Source: an uncultured Flavobacteriaceae bacterium (GTDB taxonomy: Bacteria; Bacteroidota; Bacteroidia; Flavobacteriales; Flavobacteriaceae). From it: a DNA stretch of 64,000 nucleotides. Shown in pieces: positions 35,045-44,005 of the stretch (positions within the stretch are counted from its first letter, which is position 1; the number at the start of each line of letters is the position of its first letter). A program made the translations under genes and the position numbers. The notes under the pieces are model-generated. The model saw only the letters and a program-made list of their open reading frames with translations. It had not been told where the DNA came from and made no database searches. Location of the stretch: assembly GCA_947488435.1 (NCBI GenBank), contig CANKZG010000002.1:496001-560000 (forward strand). Direction: 5' to 3'.

Positions 35045-36355
35045 TCAATGTGTCGGGAACGTTGCGGGTGGATTCGACTTAAAATATGCAACAAATTCTT
35101 TTTTCGGTAACCCTAAAAAATGATTTAAGTCACGCTCCCAACTGTCCAAAACTACCTGTAACTTTCTATTTTTTATTGATCTCCCCATTTTAATATATGC
35201 CATTGCAGCTTCATAGAGTTCAGGGGTAACCACAATAGTTTCTTCATGCTCGCTAGCGCGAGATATTAAAACATCCATCGCCTTATAAAGCAACGGAAGT
35301 GAAATCTCAGCCATCTTCAAAGATTCTTTATCGGGTTCAACGAAAAGTGCATAGAATAACGAGGTTGCCATATATCCTTTTCCCATATCATACTTCAATA
35401 AAAATTCGTCTTGAAAGTTCCAAATTTTAATAAAATCTACACCTACATCGGAAGTCCAGGCTGTTGCTTTCATTAAGGTAGCAGTAGCTGCAAAGCAGCC
35501 ACCTTTGTCCTTTTTGGTGCAATATTTTTTAGTTCCCGCAATAGGATCATTATAGCATGGATTAGCTCCTTGTGGACAACCAGTATTCGGATCTAACGGG
35601 CCACTTTCTAAAGATGAACCTGGATTGACAAAACCACAAAAACCACCTCCACCTCCGGGTTGATCATCTGCCATAAGAGCGGTTTGTAATTCTTCTCCGT
35701 ATAGTCCTGTGGTAGATGCACCCCAATATCGCCTATTATCCATCAATAGTGCCTCACGAAGGCCATAATCTACCTCTTCAAAATTATAATGATGTTTAGA
35801 TGAATTGCTACTAAACTCATAAATTGTAGTTTTCTTAGGAAGTCCTTTTTCACCAATATTTGCAAAATGTAGCATACGTATATCATCGTAACTGAAACCT
35901 CCACCCAGGGTAATAGTTAGGTGTGGAACCTTTTTAAACTCATTTTTGTTATTTTTCTCAAAATATTGATGTCTAATCCCATTGTCACTATCTGTAAAAA
36001 TACTGAAAGCATGAGTCTCGGCTATGCTTACTTCTAAAACAGATGCAATCTGATTGGTTGTGAAAATAAACACATTAACTACTTTGTCTTTAGTAGTAGT
36101 GGTATTAGTTGTACGCAATACTATTGAAGATAACTCAGCTATTTCGACGTCAGTAAGGTTAGGAATAAGGTTGTAGTGTAACGCTTCTAGTTTATTTAAC
36201 TTTAGAAAACCGCTGTCATGAGATTGACGCATCATTTCAGCATTCGTTTGAAAAGAAGTTCCAAAAATAGTTATCAATTCTTTTGAATTATTGCAGGATA
36301 TAAAAACAAATAGGAGTAGAAGGGAAATGCCTGTATGAGTTATTTTTTCTATCAT
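35045..36355 (-). CDS. Cys-rich lipoprotein with CFI-box-like segment
   Basis: 436 residues from the ATG at 36355, where a lipoprotein signal begins (LLLLFVFISC). Residues 25-220 have no known fold. A Gly-rich turn (QPGGGGGFCGFVNP) leads to a Cys-rich stretch with about six Cys. The segment KGGCFAATATLMKATAW, then VDFIKIWNFQDEFLLKYDMG, resembles the CFI-box of many Bacteroidetes C-termini. It starts 22 bases after the end of the protease gene, so both are one operon. Confidence 0.65.
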   Translation of the reverse strand: MIEKITHTGISLLLLFVFISCNNSKELITIFGTSFQTNAEMMRQSHDSGFLKLNKLEALHYNLIPNLTDVEIAELSSIVLRTTNTTTTKDKVVNVFIFTTNQIASVLEVSIAETHAFSIFTDSDNGIRHQYFEKNNKNEFKKVPHLTITLGGGFSYDDIRMLHFANIGEKGLPKKTTIYEFSSNSSKHHYNFEEVDYGLREALLMDNRRYWGASTTGLYGEELQTALMADDQPGGGGGFCGFVNPGSSLESGPLDPNTGCPQGANPCYNDPIAGTKKYCTKKDKGGCFAATATLMKATAWTSDVGVDFIKIWNFQDEFLLKYDMGKGYMATSLFYALFVEPDKESLKMAEISLPLLYKAMDVLISRASEHEETIVVTPELYEAAMAYIKMGRSIKNRKLQVVLDSWERDLNHFLGLPKKEFVAYFKSNPPATFPTH

Positions 36356-36377
36356 GATTTTTATATTTTTTATCTCC

Positions 36378-37460
36378 TTAATAATTATCTCTAGCCCATG
36401 ATATGAGTGCGCTAAGCGCATCACCTCCGCCGTACTCATTATCTCCATTGGTAGTGTTCGATGGGGTTTGTACTGTAGTGCTTCCTATAGTACTTCCTAC
36501 ACCTACAACACGTGGCCAAGGTTCACCATCCCACCATCCCCATAAACAACCTCCAGATTGTCCAGGAGTAAACTCATTAAAATGCCCCATAACGAAGCCT
36601 TGTTGTCCACTTTGATTATGTGATGAAACACTTGAAACAACACAATCTCCCTGAAATGCTGGTTTTTGACCTCCACTTAGCTCTCCTGGATACCCTATAT
36701 ACTGCCAAAAAGTACCTCCGTTCCAGTTGCTACTATAGGTTCTATATCCAGGATATCCAACGATATCTCCAATGGGTTCTTCTAAAATTAAAACCACATA
36801 ATCAAAAGCTGTTTGTTGATCGGTTAGGCTACCGGGAGCTTCTATCCATGATAAAACGCGAGTCGCAGCAATTTCGCCCCAAGGTGCTATACCATCAAAA
36901 TAACCTGGGGTAAACGTAATCCATCCTACCTCTCCATTAGAATTTCTATCCCAATCCACACAATGGCTTGCGGTAAGAACATGTCTTGAACCAATAGTAG
37001 TGCCAGAACAAAAGCCATTAGCGGTGCGAATTAAGCCAGTAGTTCTCCAGGGAAAGGATCTATCATTAAATAAGTATCTATCGTCATCGCCAAATATTGC
37101 TCCACCTTTATCCGTATTCTTAGTTTTATGGAAATCCTTTGCTTTGTATTCCGTTTGTTTGGGCTCAAAATTAAGCGGAACCTCCTTGGGAATAAAACCG
37201 TCTAGTTCAGCTTTCAAGCTTTTTTTTAGGTTCTTTTTACTAATGATCTCGGCGGGAATCTTCTCATATCTTCGTTTTGACCGGATACCTTCATGATCTA
37301 TAACACCAACGATGGAATACCAATCATCTTCTTTTACAATCCTTAAATCTTCAATTCCTTCATGGTAAAACTCACAAAGCTTTATTTTTTTTCCTTTGGT
37401 GTAAATAGGACCTCGTTTTTTTAATTCATTTGTGGCCATAGGTGATTTAACATTCTTCAT
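36378..37460 (-). CDS. Trypsin-like serine protease without an evident signal peptide
   Basis: 360 residues. Residues 1-110 are a Lys-rich propeptide-like region. The chymotrypsin fold has TASHCVDW near 162 (catalytic His), AFDYVVLIL near 218 (Asp), and TPGQSGGCLWGWW near 298 (Ser), so the triad is complete and the enzyme is related to glutamyl endopeptidases. There is no hydrophobic N-terminus: the frame upstream of the ATG at 37460 reaches a stop within 75 bases. Either export is by an unusual route or the enzyme acts inside the cell. Confidence 0.85.
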   Translation of the reverse strand: MKNVKSPMATNELKKRGPIYTKGKKIKLCEFYHEGIEDLRIVKEDDWYSIVGVIDHEGIRSKRRYEKIPAEIISKKNLKKSLKAELDGFIPKEVPLNFEPKQTEYKAKDFHKTKNTDKGGAIFGDDDRYLFNDRSFPWRTTGLIRTANGFCSGTTIGSRHVLTASHCVDWDRNSNGEVGWITFTPGYFDGIAPWGEIAATRVLSWIEAPGSLTDQQTAFDYVVLILEEPIGDIVGYPGYRTYSSNWNGGTFWQYIGYPGELSGGQKPAFQGDCVVSSVSSHNQSGQQGFVMGHFNEFTPGQSGGCLWGWWDGEPWPRVVGVGSTIGSTTVQTPSNTTNGDNEYGGGDALSALISWARDNY

Positions 37461-37904
37461 GGTGCTAATCTTATTGGTTATACAGTTTTTATATACTTGA
37501 TTTTGATCAAGTGACTACATATGACAGGAAGTGTGTCATTAACGGTGCTACCTATTTCGGGAGGCTAGGTTTTGATATGCAATAACGGTAGCGTGTTTAA
37601 GTAAAGCAATCAAAAATGTACGAATGCCCGTATAATATGTATAATTGGTTTCGTTCAATATTTGGAAGGTTAAAGGATTCAGGATATTAATAGTCATTAC
37701 AACTATATGATAAACAGTTGCTTAGATTTTAATCTAATAATAAACTTATGATCGTTTTAAAAATCAATTTTATCTCATTTTACTACAACGCTGAATAATT
37801 ACAGCATTTTTTATATCTTGCTAAAGCTATAAAAATGGCATTTTAGTGTAAACTTTTTTTCTAACTTAAGGAAGACATTGGGAAAATTAGTTTCTTTTTT
37901 ACGG
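37461..37904. other. Upstream region of the OCD/threonine-synthase-like operon
   Basis: 529 bases lie between the protease gene and the operon at 37990. TATCTTG at 37814-37820 resembles a -7 element and would give a leader of about 165 bases. A 16-codon frame at 37748 (MIVLKINFISFYYNAE) lies before that promoter. The end of the gap holds a strong terminator, described next. Confidence 0.4.
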
Positions 37905-37956
37905 AAATCTCCGTATACCTTAATTAGTATTAGCTAGTGGGTATACGGAGATTTTT
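37905..37956 (+). terminator. Terminator hairpin in the leader of the OCD/threonine-synthase-like operon
   Basis: AAATCTCCGTATACC (37905-37919) pairs perfectly with GGTATACGGAGATTT (37940-37954) around a 20-base loop, and T-residues follow. No plus-strand gene lies within 2.9 kb upstream, so it is best read as an attenuator inside the operon leader, 34 bases before the ATG at 37990. On the minus strand there is no U-run after the stem. Confidence 0.7.
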
Positions 37957-37989
37957 TGTAGTACCTAATTTTATTAAAAAACAAAGCAT

Positions 37990-38937
37990 ATGGCGACTGT
38001 TATTCATCGTAAGGAAATCGCATCCATAGTAGAAAATATGGATGTTGTAGCGGCAATGGAAGATGGGTTTATTCAGTATAGTAATGGAAATACAGTAGTA
38101 CCTCCAGTAGGAGAATTACTGTTTGAAGATCCCAAAGGGGACGCTCACATTAAATACGGATATATAAAAAAAGATGCTTATTATGTAATCAAAATTGCTT
38201 CTGGATTCTATGAGAATACAAAACTGGGAATTCCATCCAGTCAGGGACTCATGTTGCTATTTGATCAAAATACAGGTGTTCCAAAAGCAGTACTTCTGGA
38301 TGAAGGATATTTAACTGATATTCGCACAGCCGCTGCGGGAGCACTCGTTGCTAAATACTTTGCACCAAAAAGAATTACTGGAATTGGGATTATTGGTACA
38401 GGTATACAGGCGAGATTGCAATTGAAATACCTTCATGCTCATACTTCTTGTGACATAGTTTGGATATGGGGGCGCAATGCAAAGCATGCAGCGAAATTTG
38501 CAAAGGAAATAAATGGAAACTACAAGGTACACGTTGCTAAAACACCAGCAGAACTTGCAAAACATTGCAATCTTATTGTAACGACCACCCCTTCAGAAAT
38601 TGCCCTGATAAATACTGATGATATTCAAAAAGGAACTCATATTACTGCCGTTGGTTCTGACACTCGTGACAAACAAGAGTTGGAGGGTACATTATTGAAA
38701 AAAGCAGATATTGTTGTTGCAGATAGTATTCCCCAAAGTAAAAGTAGAGGAGAAATTTATAGAGCTGTGCAATGTGGCGCAATCCCTGAAAACAAAGTAG
38801 TGGAACTTGGTACTGCCATTCAAGACGTTAACTTACAGCGCAAAGATGATGATCAGATTACAATAGTGGATCTGACAGGGGTTGCTGTGCAAGACATAAT
38901 GATTGCCAAGGCAGTATATTTAAATCATTTAAAATAG
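37990..38937 (+). CDS. Ornithine cyclodeaminase/mu-crystallin family oxidoreductase
   Basis: 315 residues. The N-terminal substrate domain is followed by a Rossmann domain with TGIGIIGTGIQARLQLKYLH, GAGAL-like ADIVVADSIPQSKSRG and DIRTAAAGALVAKYFAPKRI (substrate-binding Arg and Lys of the family). Members use NAD(P) on imino acids or amino acids: ornithine cyclodeaminases, pyrroline-2-carboxylate reductases, SbnB. It is the first gene of three and is followed 37 bases later by a threonine-synthase-like gene, which is a rare combination. Confidence 0.88.
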   Translation: MATVIHRKEIASIVENMDVVAAMEDGFIQYSNGNTVVPPVGELLFEDPKGDAHIKYGYIKKDAYYVIKIASGFYENTKLGIPSSQGLMLLFDQNTGVPKAVLLDEGYLTDIRTAAAGALVAKYFAPKRITGIGIIGTGIQARLQLKYLHAHTSCDIVWIWGRNAKHAAKFAKEINGNYKVHVAKTPAELAKHCNLIVTTTPSEIALINTDDIQKGTHITAVGSDTRDKQELEGTLLKKADIVVADSIPQSKSRGEIYRAVQCGAIPENKVVELGTAIQDVNLQRKDDDQITIVDLTGVAVQDIMIAKAVYLNHLK

Positions 38938-38974
38938 TTTAATCGGAACGCTTAATGCATCAAAAGAAGTAACC

Positions 38975-40426
38975 ATGCTGCAATTCGTTAGTAATAAAGG
39001 AGGAGGGGAACCGGTAGATTTTGAAACTGCAATTTTAGATGGTTTTGCAGCTGATGGCGGACTTTATGTTCCAGAATCTCTACCCAAAATTACATCAGAT
39101 CAATTGAAGAAATGGAAAAATCTAGATTATCAAGCATTAGCTTTTGAGATCTTGTCGCTATTTATTGATCCCGATATTGTTTCTTCAACAGATTTAAAAA
39201 AGATTCTACAGACTGCCTATAGTTCTTTCGAAAAAGAAGATATTATTCCTTTATATCCTTTACGGTCTAGAAAAAACACCTATATCATGGAGCTTTTTTA
39301 TGGACCAACGCTTTCCTTTAAGGATGTTGGGCTTGCTTTTTTGGTTAATTTGGTCAATTTTTTCCTAGAACGAAGGAAAGAACGTCTTTCAATTATCGTT
39401 GCCACAACGGGGGATACAGGACCAGCAACCGCTTATTTTGCTGCAGGAAAATCAAATTTAGATGCTTGGGTACTTTACCCTAAAGCATTGATTACGGAAG
39501 AACAAGAACGGCAAATGACCAGCTTACAAGAAACCAATATTCACCCAGTTGGAGTCTCAAATTGCCCGGATGGCGGGGATGATCTGGATGTCGTGATTGC
39601 TAAGCTGTATGCCAATAAGGACTTTAAAGAAAAGCTAAAACTCTCGAGTGTAAACTCTATCAATTGGGGGCGTGTGATGATGCAAATGGTGCATTATTTT
39701 TACGGATATTTAAGCGTTGTAGATGAAATAGGGGAGCAAGTGAATATGTCTGTTCCTTCGGGTGCGTTTGGAAATTTATGTGCGGGAGGACTGGCTCGTA
39801 AAATGGGATTACCCTTAAAATATCTGGTGGTTGCTAATAATCTAAATGCATGTTTGCACCGTATTTTTTCGGAAGGACATTTCACCAAAGAGGATATTAT
39901 TGAAACTCCCTCATCTGCAATTGATATTTTAATTCCGTATAATTTTTGGCGGTATTTGTATTTCTGTGTAGACCAAAAACCTGAAAAGATAAAAAAATGG
40001 ATACATGAGTTTAATGCTACAGGAACGGTGCTGTTTGATAAAGAAACATTTGCTTCTTATAAAAAAGGATTTCTTTCGAATAGTACTTCCAATATGGAAA
40101 CATTAGCTATTATTCAAGAAATTTACGAGGCAGAATCCTATTTATTGGACCCTCATGGAGCAGTAGGAGTGCATGCCGGAGATAGCTGTAAAGAAAATTT
40201 AGGGAAAGAGAAATTGATATGTTTTGCAACGGCACATCCCGCTAAGTTCCCCCAAGTAGTGCAAAAAGCACTGCGTACAACTTTATTGCCTGAAGCAGCA
40301 CGGCATTACAGTATAGAAGCAGCTAAGCGATTGTGTCAAAAAGTACATTTATGCGAACATCAATTTTTGGAAGAAGCATTAATTCATGCCATGGAAGTAA
40401 ATTGGAATGAAACTAAAGAGGCTTAA
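38975..40426 (+). CDS. Threonine-synthase-like PLP enzyme
   Basis: 483 residues, the length of the long threonine-synthase class. The N-terminus MLQFVSNKGGGEP matches the family, and PLP-binding Lys116 sits in YGPTLSFKDVGLAF. ATTGDTGPATAYFAAG binds the phosphate of the cofactor, and FATAHPAKFP is the C-terminal signature. Threonine synthase converts O-phosphohomoserine to threonine. This gene is apart from any thrA, and the operon also encodes a kinase and an OCD enzyme, so it may be a specialised paralogue. Threonine synthesis remains possible. Confidence 0.85.
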   Translation: MLQFVSNKGGGEPVDFETAILDGFAADGGLYVPESLPKITSDQLKKWKNLDYQALAFEILSLFIDPDIVSSTDLKKILQTAYSSFEKEDIIPLYPLRSRKNTYIMELFYGPTLSFKDVGLAFLVNLVNFFLERRKERLSIIVATTGDTGPATAYFAAGKSNLDAWVLYPKALITEEQERQMTSLQETNIHPVGVSNCPDGGDDLDVVIAKLYANKDFKEKLKLSSVNSINWGRVMMQMVHYFYGYLSVVDEIGEQVNMSVPSGAFGNLCAGGLARKMGLPLKYLVVANNLNACLHRIFSEGHFTKEDIIETPSSAIDILIPYNFWRYLYFCVDQKPEKIKKWIHEFNATGTVLFDKETFASYKKGFLSNSTSNMETLAIIQEIYEAESYLLDPHGAVGVHAGDSCKENLGKEKLICFATAHPAKFPQVVQKALRTTLLPEAARHYSIEAAKRLCQKVHLCEHQFLEEALIHAMEVNWNETKEA

Positions 40427-40428
40427 CT

Positions 40429-41361
40429 ATGGCAACCTACACGGTTTTGAATACTATTGATTTACAAACAATCTTATTGGAATATGATATTCAGGAGATA
40501 CAGTCTTTTCGGGTACTTCATGGAGGGTCAGAAAATACAAACTACCTCGTAAGCACGATGTTAAAAAAGTACGTATTGACAATCTGTGAGCAAAAAACAC
40601 CTAAAAAGACTGAGGAACTTGCGTTTTTGTTAGAACATTTAGAGCAGAACAATTTTACAACTTCAAAGGTCGTGAAGACAAAAAAAGGTTCCTTAGTAAC
40701 CATATGGAAGACCAAGCCAGTAATGATAAAAGAATATCTAGAAGGAGATATTGTTACAGATTTATCTAAAAAGACCTTGAATTGTTTGGGAAAAGAATTG
40801 GCTAAATTACATCAAATAAAAGCTCCAGATTACCTGTCGGATACGGTAGATTACGGTATCGAAAAATTCGATAGGGTTAAAAAATATGCGCCAGATTCTT
40901 CCTTTTACTTTTGGCTGAAAACAACACAGAAATATATTGAAGAGCATATAAGTACAGAACTACCTAAAGCTTTGATCCATAGTGATATTTTTTATAATAA
41001 TGTTATTGTGAGTAAGGAAGGGAAACAAGCAACTATTATGGATTTTGAGGAAGCTTGCTACTACTATCGGGTATTCGATATCGGCATGGTAATTATTGGC
41101 ACCTGCTGTATGGAAACGTCGGTTAATAGGGAAAAAATACAGCAACTATTGCAAGGATATGAAGCAGAGAATAAGTTGATGACAGTAGAAAAAAAAGTAT
41201 TAAAAGCTTTTACCGTTTATGCAGCAACGGCAACTGCTTTTTGGCGGTATCAGAACTTTAATTTTATACATGTAGTACCGCATATGAAGAACCACTATTT
41301 AGCTATGCGAAATTTGGCAGATGCGGTACAGAAGTTACCAGATACAGATTTTTCCCTTTAG
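40429..41361 (+). CDS. Homoserine-kinase-II-like (APH fold) kinase
   Basis: 310 residues of the aminoglycoside/choline-kinase fold. FRVLHGGSENTNYLVSTMLK (nucleotide-binding turn), KYVLTICEQK, ALIHSDIFYNNVIV (catalytic Asp) and ATIMDFEEACYYYRVFDIG (metal-binding Asp) are the typical motifs. The N-terminal part resembles ThrB2, the homoserine kinase of pseudomonads. It begins two bases after the stop of the threonine-synthase-like gene, which supports a shared pathway: the kinase could make the phosphorylated substrate of that PLP enzyme. Confidence 0.8.
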   Translation: MATYTVLNTIDLQTILLEYDIQEIQSFRVLHGGSENTNYLVSTMLKKYVLTICEQKTPKKTEELAFLLEHLEQNNFTTSKVVKTKKGSLVTIWKTKPVMIKEYLEGDIVTDLSKKTLNCLGKELAKLHQIKAPDYLSDTVDYGIEKFDRVKKYAPDSSFYFWLKTTQKYIEEHISTELPKALIHSDIFYNNVIVSKEGKQATIMDFEEACYYYRVFDIGMVIIGTCCMETSVNREKIQQLLQGYEAENKLMTVEKKVLKAFTVYAATATAFWRYQNFNFIHVVPHMKNHYLAMRNLADAVQKLPDTDFSL

Positions 41362-41409
41362 AAGATGTTAAAATATACCCCATGCCGTCTTTCTTCCCAC
41401 AAAACTCCA

Positions 41410-41922
41410 TTACCAGTATTCAAATATTTTTGAAATTTTACCATTTTTAAACTCAAAGAGTGTCATTTGCGATGCTCCATCTCTAGTTCCATCACCCTTC
41501 TTTTCTATATAGACTCTTTGAACAACCACAGCATTCAGTCCAACAATTTTATTTTCTATTTTAATATCTACGACTTTTCCATCATATCCTCCATTTTTTT
41601 GATTTCGCACATAGCCCTCATACAATACCGTTCTGGTATACGTGCCTCCATATTTTGGATGTATGTACACAAAATCATCCGTAAAAAGATTAAAGATCGT
41701 ATCAATGTCCGCTATAGTAGAGTTTTTTTGAAAAACCTTTAGATTAAGTTGGTAATAGCGGTCTGTTATCAATTTCAAAGAATCTTTATGACTCAGTTGT
41801 GCTATTGTTGATACCGCATTTGAAGTAGTTCTTGTGGTATTGGATTCCTTTGTGCTAGTGCTTTTGCAATAAGTCATCCCAATTAAAAATAACATGGAAA
41901 CCAGAAGAAATAAATATTTCAT
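41410..41922 (-). CDS. NTF2-like lipoprotein
   Basis: 170 residues. A signal with a likely lipobox (LIGMTYC) leads into a Ser/Thr-rich linker. The rest is an NTF2-like cone: LITDRYYQLNLKVFQKNSTI, FNLFTDDFVYIHPKYGGTYT, VLYEGYVRNQKNGGYDGKVV and MTLFEFKNGKISKIFEYW. The DUF4440/SnoaL-like group is used as small-molecule binding or as accessory domains. The next minus-strand genes (two-component pair) start 104 bases upstream and probably are not co-transcribed. Confidence 0.75.
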   Translation of the reverse strand: MKYLFLLVSMLFLIGMTYCKSTSTKESNTTRTTSNAVSTIAQLSHKDSLKLITDRYYQLNLKVFQKNSTIADIDTIFNLFTDDFVYIHPKYGGTYTRTVLYEGYVRNQKNGGYDGKVVDIKIENKIVGLNAVVVQRVYIEKKGDGTRDGASQMTLFEFKNGKISKIFEYW

Positions 41923-42025
41923 AGAAGTACTGTTTTAGTTCGCTAAGATGAAAAGATTATAAACAAATGAAAATTGAAATTTATTGAGCAACTGATTTTT
42001 AAAGGTGAATGCTGGAATTTTATAA

Positions 42026-42775
42026 TTAAGTATGCAACCAGCTTCGGAAATTGGAAGTAATTCTTGAGGAGGTAACCATGGTTTTAGGTATCCCTTTGAC
42101 GTAAATGGCTAGTCTATCCCGATCATATTTTTTTACCTTTTGAATAAAATTAATGTTTACAATTTCAGACCGATTTACCTTATAAAAAATAGAGGGATTT
42201 AGTGATTCTTCGATACCTTTTAATACCGTCTCTATTAGTATAAATGACTTGCCATTTTCTGTAAATGCTTGTATGACACCTTCTTCGGCTTTAAAACAAA
42301 CAATATCATTAGTTTCAATAAGATAAAGGGTATCTTTTACTCTAGAAACAAATCTCTTTTTATAATCCTTAGTTTCAAATGCTTTTTGGAGCATCTCAAA
42401 TTGAGCTTCAATATTATTGGGAGTTACCAATAATTTGTATTTCTCCATAGCGGATTTAAACTGTGCGTAGTTAAATGGTTTTAGCAGATATGCAATGCCA
42501 TTGGTGGTAAAGGCATCCATTAAAAATTCATCATATGATGTGGTAAAAATCACAGGGGAGTTAATTTTTATTTCATTAAATAAGGTAAATACTGTACCGT
42601 CTAATAATTCGATATCCGCAAAAATCAAATCTGGAGAAGTGTTAGATAAGAATGATTTTGAAGCTTTAATGCTATCCAAAGTTTCCATAATTTCGATGGT
42701 AGCATCAAATTTTTGCAAAAAAGATGTGAGCATGGTTCTAGCCGGTAATTCGTCTTCAATAATAACTACTTTCAT
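42026..42775 (-). CDS. LytTR-type response regulator
   Basis: 249 residues. Receiver domain with IIEDELPARTML, phospho-Asp in DLIFADIELLDG, TTSYD and the Lys in AYLLKPF. The LytTR domain covers about 140-249 (RVKDTLYLIETNDIVCFKAE, FYKVNRSEIVNINFI). The start codon overlaps the stop of the kinase gene (ATGA), so the pair is translated together. The cognate DNA site is unknown. Confidence 0.92.
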   Translation of the reverse strand: MKVVIIEDELPARTMLTSFLQKFDATIEIMETLDSIKASKSFLSNTSPDLIFADIELLDGTVFTLFNEIKINSPVIFTTSYDEFLMDAFTTNGIAYLLKPFNYAQFKSAMEKYKLLVTPNNIEAQFEMLQKAFETKDYKKRFVSRVKDTLYLIETNDIVCFKAEEGVIQAFTENGKSFILIETVLKGIEESLNPSIFYKVNRSEIVNINFIQKVKKYDRDRLAIYVKGIPKTMVTSSRITSNFRSWLHT

Positions 42776-43857
42776 ACTTTTTTTAGATTTAAAAATGGGA
42801 TGGTCACGGTAAAGGTGGTACCGTCATTCGCAAGGGTTAACTGCTTTCCAGATAGTATAAAATAACGTTCTTGTAAATTTTTCAACCCTATTTTACTTGA
42901 AAGTTTCTCGGTTGTTTTAAGGTTAATTGTATTGGAGACTTTCATTTCGGTTTGACCTATACTGATGTTGGTTAATAAAGCATTCGCATAGCTTCCTGCA
43001 TTATGCTTGGTTACATTTTCCAAAAGTGTTTGCAGTGTATTTGATAAAAGATAAACTGCATGCTGATCTATAGTAGCTTTGTAATGGATTGAGAATTCGT
43101 AGGCATTTTCAAATCGATGCTTCAAAAGAAAAATATAGTCTTCTAAATTATTTAATTCCTCATTCAACGTAACAATTTCCTCTCCTTTTAGCGTATATCG
43201 ATATAAATTTGAAAATCGCATTAAAAAAGCATCGGCCTCCTTGCTATTGGATTGAATTAAGGACGCAAGTACATTAAGGTTATTAAATAGAAAGTGGGGA
43301 GCAACCTGATTTCTTAATGTTTTTATTTGATACTGCGTGTATAGTTTTTCTGTTTTTTCAAGATTTTGTTTCAATTTGTTTTTTTCTTCTAGATATGTAT
43401 AAGCGGTTAACATGCCTATCACCGGAATATGCATGGAGAAAATCCGTTCCAGAACATTAATGTAAACCGCAGAAGCACTAAACTCTTCTTTATATGCTAT
43501 AATAGTAGTGCATTCTAAAAGAAAAAAATAACTAGCTGAAACTAAAATATTTGCGAATAAGCTGAATAATACAATCCATCCATATTCATTAATAAACCTT
43601 AGCTTTTTAAAAGGATGAGGTCTCGTTTTTATAATTAAGAGGGTTACAATAATACAACTAAGCCATATGAGTATCAGGTATAGATGGGCCGATAACCAAT
43701 AAAATCCAGTAATTCCTTGTTCACTTATAATAAAGGTTTTAAGGTAATCAAGGAATGCTATTGCAATAACACCTATGGTTATTAGTATGTATTTGATTTT
43801 GTTTTTCATGTGTAATGCTGCAGTAAATCTATAAAAATACTTTGCATAAATACCCAT
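42772..43857 (-). CDS. LytS/YehU-type sensor histidine kinase
   Basis: 361 residues from the ATG at 43857, which has AGGAG seven bases ahead of it, one of the few plausible Shine-Dalgarno sequences in the window. An ATG at 43809 (MKNKIKYILITIG) is the alternative. Four membrane helices are followed by NQVAPHFLFNNLNVLASLI (phospho-acceptor His) and a HATPase region (TLLENVTKHNA, SSKIGLKNLQERY). Unlike most pairs here, kinase precedes regulator on the minus strand with a four-base overlap. Confidence 0.9.
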   Translation of the reverse strand: MGIYAKYFYRFTAALHMKNKIKYILITIGVIAIAFLDYLKTFIISEQGITGFYWLSAHLYLILIWLSCIIVTLLIIKTRPHPFKKLRFINEYGWIVLFSLFANILVSASYFFLLECTTIIAYKEEFSASAVYINVLERIFSMHIPVIGMLTAYTYLEEKNKLKQNLEKTEKLYTQYQIKTLRNQVAPHFLFNNLNVLASLIQSNSKEADAFLMRFSNLYRYTLKGEEIVTLNEELNNLEDYIFLLKHRFENAYEFSIHYKATIDQHAVYLLSNTLQTLLENVTKHNAGSYANALLTNISIGQTEMKVSNTINLKTTEKLSSKIGLKNLQERYFILSGKQLTLANDGTTFTVTIPFLNLKKV

Positions 43858-44005
43858 TTAGTTGCTCCTAGCACAAAGCTTCATAAAAACGTTTACAGGT
43901 CTAAAAAGGACTTTAAGGGTAAAAAGAAGGTTGTTTGGTTCTCTTGTTTTATAAACTAGTTGGATATTAGTAATTTCACAAGATACTGGTTACATACGTT
44001 AACAG

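Noticed and set aside
36355-36448. Extension of the Cys-rich lipoprotein upstream of 36355
   Set aside because: It would overlap the end of the protease gene and move the lipoprotein signal into the chain interior.
37748-37798. 16-codon leader-peptide-like frame rich in Phe/Tyr/Ile
   Set aside because: It lies before the likely -7 element at 37814-37820 and far from the hairpin, so it would not be in the transcript.
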